Shown: piece by piece, positions 41,824 to 49,336 of the stretch
Layout of the letters: each line of letters starts with the position of its first letter
Position numbering within the stretch: position 1 is the stretch's first letter
Assembly: GCA_937877625.1 (NCBI GenBank)
Contig: CALFJG010000030.1
Location: forward strand, 1 to 49,336
Source of the DNA: an uncultured Prevotellaceae bacterium
GTDB taxonomy: Bacteria > Bacteroidota > Bacteroidia > Bacteroidales > Bacteroidaceae
Length of the DNA stretch: 49,336 nucleotides
Reading direction: 5' to 3'
Position numbers and translations under genes: made by a program
The notes under the pieces: generated by a model
Told to the model about the DNA's origin: nothing
Seen by the model: the letters and a program-made list of their open reading frames with translations, nothing else
Database searches by the model: none

Positions 41824-44496
41824 ATGATGCCCTTTTTACAACACGTAGCCCACGACCTACTCAAACGCACACACAACGATTTGAGCCATACACTCGTGGT
41901 GTTTCCCGGCAAGCGAGCCAGCCTGTTCCTCGACGAATACCTCACAAAAGACAACGAGACACGCTGGGCACCACAGTACACCACTATCAACGGACTCTTT
42001 GAACTCTTCTGCCCGCTCACCCTGGCCGACCCCATCGACACCGCATGCCGCATCTACCGACACTACGCCGAAATAACACGAGCCGCACACCACGAACCAG
42101 ACACCCTCGACACCTTCTACGGTTGGGCAGAGCGACTGCTCGCCGATTTTAACGACGTGGACAAAGCACTTGTCGATGCACAAACGCTGTTTGTCAACAT
42201 CGCAGACCTCAGGGAGATAGAAGCCAAAGACTTCCTCACTGAAGAACAAAAACACGTTCTGCGACAATTCTTCAAAGACTTCGACCCCGACCACAACTCC
42301 TACATCCGCCGGCGCTTCCTACATCTGTGGCGAGCCATGCCTCAAATCTACAACGCCCTAAGAAAAGAACTAAACGCCGAAGGCCTCGCCTACGAAGGGA
42401 TGCAACAACGCCAAGCCGTGGAAAACCTCAAAGCAGAGCGCGTAGCCCTGCCACACAACGTGGAACGAGTGGCCATCGTTGGCTTCAACGTGCTTAACGC
42501 AGTGGAACAACAACTGTTCAAACTCCTACAACGCGAAACAGAGGTACTCTTCTACTGGGACTACGATGCCCACCTACTCACCATCGACAGCCCCGAGGCA
42601 CAAACCATGCGCCGAAACCTACAAGACTTTCCCAACGCACTGCCCGAAGAGTGTTTCCACAACCTGCTACAACCCAAAACCATTGAATACATCTCCGCCA
42701 CTACCGACGGCGCACAAGCACGCTACGTAGCCCCGTGGCTCAAACAACACCTCACACCCGATGCCCGACGCACCGCCATCGTACTATGCGACGAAAACCT
42801 ACTACAGCCCGTGCTACACGCTCTGCCAGCAGAAGCCGAGAGCATAAACATCACTAAAGGATATCCACTCGTGGCCACACAAACCTACGCCACACTCGCA
42901 CGACACAGCGAGCAACTCGAAAAAAAAGGCGCAACGGCCAAAGAAATACTCAACGAACTAACCACACTTGTTGCCACAACGCCGCAAGAAGAAAAAGAAG
43001 AGCCGACAACACCGCCCACACCCTCCGATGTGCTTGAGAGAGAGGCACGCTTTCTCGCCTACACCATACTCGCACGCCTCGGTAGGCTCGTAGAGAAAGG
43101 ACACCTCACCATCGGAGCTCTCACACTACAACGCATACTCAAACAAGTGATGCGACGCGAAAGCATACCGCTAAGCGGAGAACCCGTGGAAGGACTGCAG
43201 ATAATGGGACTGCTCGAAACACGCTGCCTCAACTTCGACAACGTCCTTATACTTTCCGCCGACGACCACCACCTGCCACGAACCGCCACAAGCGAGTCGT
43301 TCATACCTTACTTCTTGCGCGAAGCCTATCATCTGCCCACACACCGAGAAAACGACACCCTCTACGCCCACTACTTCCAACGCCTCATAGCCCGAGCCAA
43401 ACACGTCACACTGCTTTGGAGCACCGCCGACACAGCAACAAACATAGGCGAGATGTCGCGCTATATGACAGCCCTGATGCTCGAAGTGCCAAGCCTCAAC
43501 GTACAACGCATAACACTACAAGCAGAGAGCAAACCCACTGCACACACACCCCTCGAAATACCTAAGCCTGACGACATAGCACCGAGGCTCACAGAACTGT
43601 CGCCCTCGGCACTCAATATGTATTTGACGTGTCCCGTGAAGTTCTACTTCCAACGCCTACACCGACTCAAAGCCTTCCAAGAACCCACGGAGAGCATAGC
43701 AAAAAACCACTTCGGCACTATCTTCCACAACGCAGCACAACTCATCTATTCCGAACTCTCTCAACAATGCACACGCACCATCTATCCCGCCACCATCAAC
43801 AGCTTCCTCAGCAAACAATCAGATGAGCGACTTAACGAATACCTGCAAGAAGCCTTCCTGAAAACACAAGAAGCAGAAAGCAACCTGCCCGGAACGCTCA
43901 ACAACTATCCCGTAGAGCGCGAAGTGCTGAAACGACTGCTGAAAAACCTGCTGAAAACCGACGCACGCCTAAGCGAGATAAACATCGTAGCACTTGAGCG
44001 GAACATCTACACCACTATAGAAGTAAGCCTACCCAGCGGCATACACCGCGTAAGGATAGGCGGGACGATAGACCGCCTTGACAGAGTAAGAAACGCCGAG
44101 GGGCAGGAACTCCTGCGCGTGCTTGACTATAAAACAGGCTCTCCGAAAAGCCGAGAGAAATTTAAGTCTGTCCCCGATCTTTTTGAACGTCAGAAACAAC
44201 GCCCCGAATACATCTTCCAAACCTTTCTCTACGCACTGGCCGTAGCCGAGGAGACAACGCTGCCGATACACCTCGCCCTACACTATACCAACGAAGCCAT
44301 CAAGCCCGACTACGATAGTTTCATCTCCTTAGGCCAAAACTCCGATGGCAACGTGCGCCCGCTACTCCCCGAATTTCAGCAAGCACTCCACAACCTCGTC
44401 GGCGAAATCCTCAACACCGAACAGCCGTTCCAAAGCACCGTCTTCTGCAAAGAACACTGCAATTACTGCGACTTCCGACACATCTGCCAAGAATAA
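41824..44496 (+). CDS. PD-(D/E)XK nuclease family protein, AddB-like
   Basis: An 890-aa inactivated-helicase/nuclease protein, partner of the AddA-like helicase. The N-terminus 'TLVVFPGKRASLFLDEYL' is the Bacteroidetes AddB form of a degenerate Walker A region. The middle has 'IMGLLETRCLNFDNVLILSADDHHLP', typical of AddB. The C-terminal nuclease begins at 'LSPSALNMYLTCPVKFYF' and contains the catalytic D768-Y-K-T-G. Four cysteines, C603 and C879, C882, C888 (HCNYCDFRHIC), are positioned as the 4Fe-4S cluster of AddB. The enzyme would cut the opposite strand from AddA during break resection. It lies 304 bp past the Cys-rich gene, behind the A/T-core array. An ATG ATG start leaves the exact first codon open. 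Confidence 0.92.
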   Translation: MMPFLQHVAHDLLKRTHNDLSHTLVVFPGKRASLFLDEYLTKDNETRWAPQYTTINGLFELFCPLTLADPIDTACRIYRHYAEITRAAHHEPDTLDTFYGWAERLLADFNDVDKALVDAQTLFVNIADLREIEAKDFLTEEQKHVLRQFFKDFDPDHNSYIRRRFLHLWRAMPQIYNALRKELNAEGLAYEGMQQRQAVENLKAERVALPHNVERVAIVGFNVLNAVEQQLFKLLQRETEVLFYWDYDAHLLTIDSPEAQTMRRNLQDFPNALPEECFHNLLQPKTIEYISATTDGAQARYVAPWLKQHLTPDARRTAIVLCDENLLQPVLHALPAEAESINITKGYPLVATQTYATLARHSEQLEKKGATAKEILNELTTLVATTPQEEKEEPTTPPTPSDVLEREARFLAYTILARLGRLVEKGHLTIGALTLQRILKQVMRRESIPLSGEPVEGLQIMGLLETRCLNFDNVLILSADDHHLPRTATSESFIPYFLREAYHLPTHRENDTLYAHYFQRLIARAKHVTLLWSTADTATNIGEMSRYMTALMLEVPSLNVQRITLQAESKPTAHTPLEIPKPDDIAPRLTELSPSALNMYLTCPVKFYFQRLHRLKAFQEPTESIAKNHFGTIFHNAAQLIYSELSQQCTRTIYPATINSFLSKQSDERLNEYLQEAFLKTQEAESNLPGTLNNYPVEREVLKRLLKNLLKTDARLSEINIVALERNIYTTIEVSLPSGIHRVRIGGTIDRLDRVRNAEGQELLRVLDYKTGSPKSREKFKSVPDLFERQKQRPEYIFQTFLYALAVAEETTLPIHLALHYTNEAIKPDYDSFISLGQNSDGNVRPLLPEFQQALHNLVGEILNTEQPFQSTVFCKEHCNYCDFRHICQE

Positions 44497-44512
44497 ACCG
44501 CGGTGTCCACGT

Positions 44513-45322
44513 TTAGCACCCACGGCACAACTGCCAAAACGCCACAGCCGAGGCAGCCGCCACATTGAGCGAGTCCACACCGTGAGCCATAGGAATACGT
44601 ACCACATAGTCCGCCCCGCGTATCACATCGGGCGGCAGGCCATCGCCCTCCGTGCCGAGAATAATGGCCAAGCGCGACTCCTTACGCAACATCGCATCAT
44701 CGAGCGACACAGCGCGCTCCGTTAGTGCCATCGCTGCCGAGCGAAAGCCCAAAGCACGCAACTCGGCACACACACCCGACGTCCCCAACCATGCCCACGG
44801 AACCAAGAACACACTGCCCATCGACACCCTGACAGCACGGCGGTTGAGCGGGTCGCACGTCTGAGGCGAGAGCAACACAGCATCTACACCCAGTGCCGCT
44901 GCCGAACGAAAGATAGCACCGATATTCGTCGTGTCCGTCACACTGTGGATGACACAAACACGCCGCGCATCACGACACACCTCAGCCGCCGACAAAGCCC
45001 GCGGCCTACGCATCGCACAAAGCACACCACGCGTGAGCGTATAGCCCGTGAGCGATGCCAGCACAGCACGCTCGGCAGTATAAACCGGCACACCGGGGCA
45101 ACGCGCCACGATTTCCGCAGCATCACCCACTATGTGGCGCTCCTCACAAAGCAACGACACAGGCTCCAAACCCGCCGCGAGTGCCATAAGTATCACCTTA
45201 GGACTCTCGGCCACAAACAACGCCTCTGCGGGATTGTCGCGACGACGCAGCTGAGCCTCTGTAAGCCGGACATACGGCGAGAGAGCATCATCGCACAAAT
45301 CGCTGATCCTAATCACAGCCAT
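44513..45322 (-). CDS. SpoU/TrmH family RNA 2'-O-methyltransferase
   Basis: A 269-aa SPOUT methyltransferase that would methylate ribose in tRNA or rRNA with S-adenosylmethionine. The N-terminal 'LRRRDNPAEALFVAESPKVILMAL' part is the substrate-binding domain. The catalytic trefoil knot has motif 1 'TDTTNIGAIFRSAAALG', motif 2 'IILGTEGDGLP' and motif 3 'IPMAHGVDSLNVAAASAVAFW'. The RNA target is not determinable. I use the ATG at 45322 (MAVIRISD); the in-frame ATG at 45364 would add 14 residues without family support. It converges on the AddB-like gene (16 bp between stops). Confidence 0.92.
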   Translation of the reverse strand: MAVIRISDLCDDALSPYVRLTEAQLRRRDNPAEALFVAESPKVILMALAAGLEPVSLLCEERHIVGDAAEIVARCPGVPVYTAERAVLASLTGYTLTRGVLCAMRRPRALSAAEVCRDARRVCVIHSVTDTTNIGAIFRSAAALGVDAVLLSPQTCDPLNRRAVRVSMGSVFLVPWAWLGTSGVCAELRALGFRSAAMALTERAVSLDDAMLRKESRLAIILGTEGDGLPPDVIRGADYVVRIPMAHGVDSLNVAAASAVAFWQLCRGC

Positions 45323-45413
45323 AGATAAGAAACATTGGGAAAACAACGGTGCGAAAATAAACATTCAGGCTCATTCGTGCAAGCACCTTACCAGCGAAGT
45401 TTGCACACAATCA

Positions 45414-45445
45414 TTTGCCTGCGCAAAAGATAAACCCTATTTTTG
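45414..45445 (+). promoter_or_regulatory. Promoter of the sulfatase gene
   Basis: TTTG (45414-45417) and TATTTTTG (45438-45445), 20 bases apart, match the Bacteroidetes promoter in both halves and spacing. Transcription should start near 45452, which excludes an upstream ATG at 45443 as the start and supports 45509 or 45515. Confidence 0.78.
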
Positions 45446-45508
45446 CCCACGGAACACAGAACTCCATCCATCATCTACAAAATTATCGCTCTTGATACTC
45501 TTTTCGCT

Positions 45509-47671
45509 ATGACGATGAAACCGCTCACACTCTCACTCCTGCCGTGCCTCGGCGTAGCAGCCAGTGCCTTGGCTCAGACCACGCAACGGCCAAATGTTAT
45601 CTTTCTCATTGCCGACGACCTCGGCTACGGCGACCTCTCCTGCTACGGGGCTACACGCATCGCCACACCGCGCATCGACAGCATAGCCGCACACGGCATA
45701 CGCTTCACCGACTGCCACGCCTGCGCCTCCACCAGCACGCCCTCGCGCTACTCCTTGCTCACCGGCGAATACGCCTTCCGACGGCCCGGCACAGACATAG
45801 CTCCCGGCAACGAAGGGATGATAATCAAACCCGACCAATACACACTGGCCGATATGTTCCATAGCGCCGGATATCGCACAGCAGCCATCGGCAAGTGGCA
45901 CCTCGGACTCGGCAGCGTGGGAGGCGAGCAAGACTGGAACGCCGAACTCGACTGGACACCGCGCGACATAGGGTTTGACTATCACTTCCTTATGGCAGCC
46001 ACTGCCGACCGCGTGCCCTGTGTGTTCATAGAGCAGGGACGTGTGGCCAACCACGACCCCGACAATCCTATCTATGTGTCCTATATAAGCAACTTTGAAG
46101 GCGAACCCACCGGTGCCGACAATCCCGAACTGCTCACCAAAATGCTCTCCAGCCACGGACACGACCAGTCCATCGTCAACGGAATAGGACGTATAGGATA
46201 TATGAAAGGCGGCGGACGAGCCGTGTGGCGCGACGAAGACCTCGCCGACAGCATCGTTGCCAAGAGCGTAGCCTTTATGCGCGAAAACAAAGACCGACCT
46301 TTCTTTATGTATCTCTGCACCAACGACCCACACGTGCCGCGCTATCCCGCCGACCGCTTCCGGGGGCAGAGCATTATGGGACTGCGCGGCGATGTTATCC
46401 TACAACTCGACTATACCGTCGGAGCTATAGCCGATGCGCTCCAAGAACTGGGCATCGCCGATAACACGCTGCTTATCATCACCAGCGACAACGGCCCCGT
46501 ACTCGACGATGGCTACCAAGACCAAGCCGCCGAACTCGCGGGAACACATAAGCCCGGAGGCCCTTGGCGCGGAGGGAAATATAGTATGTTTGAAGCCGGC
46601 ACCGCCGTACCTTTCATCGTCAACTGGCCAGCAAAAATCAAAGAGCCGATGGTGTCCGACGCACTTATCTCACACATCGACGACATCGCCTCGCTCGCCG
46701 CACTCGTCGGCGTTGACCTACCCCTCGGTGCTGCCTACGACAGTCGCAACAACATCACCACGTGGCTCGGCGAAGACACACGAAACCGCGACTTTGTGGT
46801 GGAAATGGCGCAGAGCAGAGCACTCTCCTACCGTGTGAAATACTGGAAATACATAGAACCCAGCAACGGCAACGCCACACAATGGGGCACCGGGATAGAA
46901 ACGGGCTATAAGAGTACACCCCAGCTCTATAACATACGTACGTCGAAGTACGAAAGCAACAATGTTTACTCCACGCAAACCGCTATGGCACGCCGTCTCT
47001 CCACCCAACTCGCCGAACTGCGACAACCGCTCACCAGTGCCGACACCTGTTTCTGGTACTACCTCTACACACCCGACCGGCCACGCTACGCCACCTCACA
47101 CGGCGCAGGACAGGGAATGACAGGCGAGACAGCACCCAGCGGAGAAGCCTCACAGTGGAAATTTGTGCTACGCGCCGATGGAGCGTACGACATCATCAAC
47201 CGAGCAGACAACACGTATATCACACCGGTGGCTGTCACCTCGCCCTCTACACAAATGATAACCAGCGACACACAGCCCACCACGGGTTGGACACTCAACA
47301 CAAGCGGACTAATGAATTGTCTCTTCACCGTAGTGAGCGGCAACTCACAACTCAACCAAGGCGAGACCTCCAACAATTGGCGTATTCTCAACTGGGGCAA
47401 CGGCACAAACACCAGCGATGTAGGCTGTCGCTACGCTGCCGTATTCGCCGATGCGGGCGTATCAGGCGAAACAGAAACGTCCGTCGCCATACCCGAGATA
47501 AGTCCCTCGGAACTCGCCATACACAACGGAAAGTTTGTAAACAGCGTCAGTAGGCAAGCCGTGGATGTCTATTCTATCAATGGCCGCCGCGTAGTGGCCA
47601 CCTCCCTCTCCCGCCTACACGATGTATATATCGTGCGCGATGGCGCGCAAACCTATAAAGTACGCTTCTGA
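45509..47671 (+). CDS. Secreted serine-type arylsulfatase-family protein with C-terminal extension
   Basis: A 720-aa sulfatase that should remove sulfate esters, probably from a host or dietary glycan, outside the cytoplasm. Signal peptide about 1-23 (ends ALAQ). Sulfatase core: 'PNVIFLIADDLGYGDLSCYG' (metal-binding DD), the modification site S76-T-P-S-R80 within TSTPSRYSLLTG (the residue converted to formylglycine is Ser, so an anaerobic maturase of the anSME type is required), 'IGKWHLG', 'FMYLCTNDPHVP' and 'LIITSDNGPVLDDGY'. From about residue 505 a beta-rich region ('GEASQWKFVLRADGAYDIINRADNTYI') looks like a lectin or ricin-type fold. The last 40 residues (VYSINGRRV..VYIVRDG..YKVRF) resemble a type IX secretion sorting domain. 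No maturase is encoded in the window. Confidence 0.93.
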   Translation: MTMKPLTLSLLPCLGVAASALAQTTQRPNVIFLIADDLGYGDLSCYGATRIATPRIDSIAAHGIRFTDCHACASTSTPSRYSLLTGEYAFRRPGTDIAPGNEGMIIKPDQYTLADMFHSAGYRTAAIGKWHLGLGSVGGEQDWNAELDWTPRDIGFDYHFLMAATADRVPCVFIEQGRVANHDPDNPIYVSYISNFEGEPTGADNPELLTKMLSSHGHDQSIVNGIGRIGYMKGGGRAVWRDEDLADSIVAKSVAFMRENKDRPFFMYLCTNDPHVPRYPADRFRGQSIMGLRGDVILQLDYTVGAIADALQELGIADNTLLIITSDNGPVLDDGYQDQAAELAGTHKPGGPWRGGKYSMFEAGTAVPFIVNWPAKIKEPMVSDALISHIDDIASLAALVGVDLPLGAAYDSRNNITTWLGEDTRNRDFVVEMAQSRALSYRVKYWKYIEPSNGNATQWGTGIETGYKSTPQLYNIRTSKYESNNVYSTQTAMARRLSTQLAELRQPLTSADTCFWYYLYTPDRPRYATSHGAGQGMTGETAPSGEASQWKFVLRADGAYDIINRADNTYITPVAVTSPSTQMITSDTQPTTGWTLNTSGLMNCLFTVVSGNSQLNQGETSNNWRILNWGNGTNTSDVGCRYAAVFADAGVSGETETSVAIPEISPSELAIHNGKFVNSVSRQAVDVYSINGRRVVATSLSRLHDVYIVRDGAQTYKVRF

Positions 47672-47728
47672 ACCTTAGCCTCTTGGTAAACGCTTAGTAG
47701 TTACCCTCCTCCACAAATCGAGTAGGAG

Positions 47729-47812
47729 GTGAACACTAATCAGAGGTGTTCGCCTCTTTTCGTGTTCACTTGTCCTCTCACACCACCGTACAAGCGGTTC
47801 CGCATACGGCGG
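47729..47812 (-). ncRNA. Group II intron domains V and VI
   Basis: On the minus strand CCGCCGTATGCGGAACCGCT followed by TGTACGGTGG folds as a domain V: outer stem CCGCCGTA/TACGGTGG and inner TGCG-GAAC-CGCT. The following domain VI has an 8-bp perfect stem, GTGAACAC/GTGTTCAC (47762-47769 and 47729-47736), capped by AGAGG/CCTCT. A CGC in place of the AGC triad would suggest the group IIC lineage, but that call needs a covariance model. Confidence 0.75.
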
Positions 47813-47816
47813 TTCC

Positions 47817-49229
47817 TCAACCTTTCGGCAGCGCGGATGCGCTGTAATAACAACCTATCCAGCTATAGCCTGCCTTGTGGAGTGCCTCGTCACCGATGGC
47901 TCGGTCGAGTATCCAGCTGCCTGCTATGCGCCAGTAACCCTTGCTCGTATTGCCCCATTGGTGCGCGTGCCACTTGTCAATGCCGCATCGGATGAGGTTC
48001 TTCACCCTTGTCCGTGGCTTCTTCCACGACTTCCAGATGCACATGCGCAGACGGCGGCGAAGCCATTGGTCAATGATTGCGACCTTGCTGGCCATGTCGG
48101 CGAGGTTGTAGTATTCCGTCCACCCTCGCAGGAAGTTGCGCAGGGCGGTCTTGCGCTGCTCATAGCCCATGCCGTTACTCCGTGAAGTAATCTGCTTTAG
48201 CTTGCGGCGCAGCTTGGCCTCGCTCTTCTCATGCAGGCGCAGACGGCACTTGCCGTCACGCACGTAGAAGCCGTAGCCAAGGTACTTCAATCTGCCTATA
48301 TAGGCGCACTCGGTCTTCTCGCGGTTGACCTTTAGCTTCAATTTGCCCTCTATGAACTCGGTGATGCTGTCCCTTACGCGCTCTGCTGCGCGGCGGCTCT
48401 TGCAAAAGATTAGGCCGTCGTCGGCATAGCGCACAAAGGGATGGCCGCGACGTTCCAGTTCCTTGTCGAGCTCGTTCAGAAGCACGTTGGCAAGAAGCGG
48501 ACTCAGAGGGCCGCCCTGCGGCGTGCCCTCGCGGGTCGGCTCTACCTTAGTGCCTATCATCACGCCCGCGTTGAGGTAGCGGTGGATGAGAGAGATGACC
48601 GCGTCGTCCTTTATCGTCCGTTGCAGTATCTCTATCAGCTTGGCATGGTTCACCGTGTCGAAGAAGCGTTCAAGGTCGATGCCCACCGCATAGCGGTAGC
48701 CCTCCCCTACTATCTCCGTGACACGTACCAAAGCCTGCTTCGCTCCACGCTTCGGGCGGAAGCCGTAGCTGCCGTCGCTGAACTGGCGTTCATAGATGGG
48801 GGTCAGTACTTGGGCGATGGCCTGCTGTATCATCCTGTCCACAACGGTGGGAATGCCCAGCAGACGCTTCTTACCATTATCCTTGGGTATCTCTACCCTG
48901 CGGACGGGGTTAGGACGGTAAGTCCTCTGGCGAATACTCTCCGTCAGTGCGTCCTTTTGCTCCAAAAGATAGCTGAGCAATCGGTCGCAGTCCATCCTGT
49001 CTATGCCCGCCGCTCCCTTGTTGCGCATCACTTGCTTGTAGGCGGCGTTGAGGTTGTCGGGCGACAGAATCTGTTCCAACAGGGGGTATCGCATAGGTTG
49101 CTCCGTAGTGAGACAGCCATCGACCACGCGCATGAAAGTCTGCACTCCCACAGCTCCCTTGGCTTCCGGCCTACTCCGCTGTGGGCAGCTGCCGCTCTGC
49201 GTCGGCATTTTCTGCATTCGTTCCTTCAT
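47817..49229 (-). CDS. ltrA: Group II intron reverse transcriptase/maturase
   Basis: A 470-aa intron-encoded protein that helps the intron splice and copies it into DNA. Reverse transcriptase blocks RT0-RT7 are complete: 'GAAGIDRMDCDRL' (72-84), 'RRVEIPKDNGKKRLLGIPTVVDRMIQQA', 'SYGFRPKRGAKQAL', 'GIDLERFFDTVNH', 'REGTPQGGPLSPLLANVLLNELD' and the catalytic YADD (268-271). A maturase X-domain ('RNFLRGWTEYYNLADM' and what follows, about 365-440) is present. The protein ends shortly afterwards with no HNH endonuclease domain, as in several bacterial classes. The frame is intact, so the element may be active. Confidence 0.95.
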   Translation of the reverse strand: MKERMQKMPTQSGSCPQRSRPEAKGAVGVQTFMRVVDGCLTTEQPMRYPLLEQILSPDNLNAAYKQVMRNKGAAGIDRMDCDRLLSYLLEQKDALTESIRQRTYRPNPVRRVEIPKDNGKKRLLGIPTVVDRMIQQAIAQVLTPIYERQFSDGSYGFRPKRGAKQALVRVTEIVGEGYRYAVGIDLERFFDTVNHAKLIEILQRTIKDDAVISLIHRYLNAGVMIGTKVEPTREGTPQGGPLSPLLANVLLNELDKELERRGHPFVRYADDGLIFCKSRRAAERVRDSITEFIEGKLKLKVNREKTECAYIGRLKYLGYGFYVRDGKCRLRLHEKSEAKLRRKLKQITSRSNGMGYEQRKTALRNFLRGWTEYYNLADMASKVAIIDQWLRRRLRMCIWKSWKKPRTRVKNLIRCGIDKWHAHQWGNTSKGYWRIAGSWILDRAIGDEALHKAGYSWIGCYYSASALPKG

Positions 49230-49336
49230 ACGATAGTCTTTATAGGTTGTACACTTCGGTCGGGTTCAGTCCTTCCCTGCTGCTATCATTGGCAGGTACT
49301 ATGACCTCGGCTGACTTCTCACGGCAAGCTTTACTC

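Larger units (their letters stand above)
47720..49336 (-). mobile_element. Group II intron, 3' end and ORF (5' end beyond the window)
   Basis: The reverse transcriptase ORF is followed within a few bases by a domain V-like hairpin (47783-47812) and a domain VI-like stem (47729-47769). Together they define the 3' end of a group II intron on the minus strand, at about 47720. Upstream of the ORF, the last 100 bases of the window read on the minus strand as typical intron domain I/IV sequence (GTGAGAAGTCAGCCGAGGTC and ATAGTACC). The intron 5' end is not in the window. It is inserted just past the sulfatase gene, in the opposite orientation. Confidence 0.82.

Noticed and set aside
41619..42002. 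127-aa open frame of Lys-rich heptad repeats (KKISKHL-like)
   Set aside because: It is the translation of the A/T-core repeat array; the seven-residue period only mirrors the ~21-bp unit, and it runs into the AddB-like gene in another frame.
48441..49304. 287-aa plus-strand open frame at the window end
   Set aside because: It is antisense to the group II intron reverse transcriptase, which has all RT motifs.

Overview
The window looks like chromosomal DNA of a member of the Bacteroidales, probably Prevotellaceae or a close relative. The support is: SusC/SusD (RagA/RagB) outer-membrane pairs, lipoproteins whose lipobox Cys is followed by acidic residues, Bacteroidetes-restricted families (DUF4301, DUF4421, a DUF6078-like protein, an OMP_b-brl type TonB receptor), a Bacteroidetes-type AddAB pair, and repeated matches to the Bacteroidetes promoter (TTTG at -33, TAnnTTTG at -7). 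Assignment below order level is not possible from sequence reading alone.

Layout. (1) 1-3.0 kb is an AT-rich accessory patch: an unknown helical protein with a HEPN-like R-x5-H motif, an AlbA_2/Schlafen-type ATP-binding protein with a nine-copy repeat in its linker, and a truncated relic of an MmeI-like restriction-modification protein that runs into GC-rich palindromic repeats. (2) 3.0-19.5 kb, minus strand, is one six-gene operon made of two consecutive FAS1-lipoprotein/SusC/SusD modules, with no hydrolase, transporter or regulator between them. (3) 20.2-23.6 kb holds a TIGR01212/YhcC-type radical SAM protein (minus), an ECF sigma factor and a DUF4301 protein. (4) 24.0-27.3 kb encodes a PLD-SNF2 helicase fusion, a candidate defence or restriction-type protein. 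(5) 27.5-37.6 kb is housekeeping: groEL/groES (minus), thymidine kinase, a DUF4421 protein, a TonB receptor, a Ca2+-type P-ATPase and a DUF2752 membrane protein. (6) 37.8-44.5 kb holds AddA-like and AddB-like helicase-nucleases flanking a small Cys-rich protein, so a recombination-repair locus. (7) 44.5-47.7 kb has a SpoU/TrmH methyltransferase (minus) and a secreted serine-type sulfatase. (8) 47.7 kb to the end is a group II intron (minus) with its reverse transcriptase, whose 5' end lies outside the window.

The most unusual content is in the spacers. A 78-79-bp hairpin-forming element occurs as tandem arrays at 30.24 and 36.96 kb, with diverged inverted copies at 37.70 and 27.34 kb. Two separate arrays have a unit of about 21 bp and A/T-tract cores (23.62 and 41.54 kb), and a third 21-bp tandem lies at 20.12 kb. 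Gene starts next to these repeats are ambiguous: DUF4421 and DUF2752, the genes just after the 78-79-bp arrays, have no usable ATG.

How the genes may work together: the FAS1-SusCD operon probably builds two surface capture-and-import complexes for a ligand I cannot name. AddA/AddB should form a double-strand-break end-processing enzyme. GroES/GroEL act as the chaperonin. The PLD-SNF2 helicase, the AlbA_2 protein and the methylase relic are accessory genes, but they are not adjacent and I see no complete defence operon.
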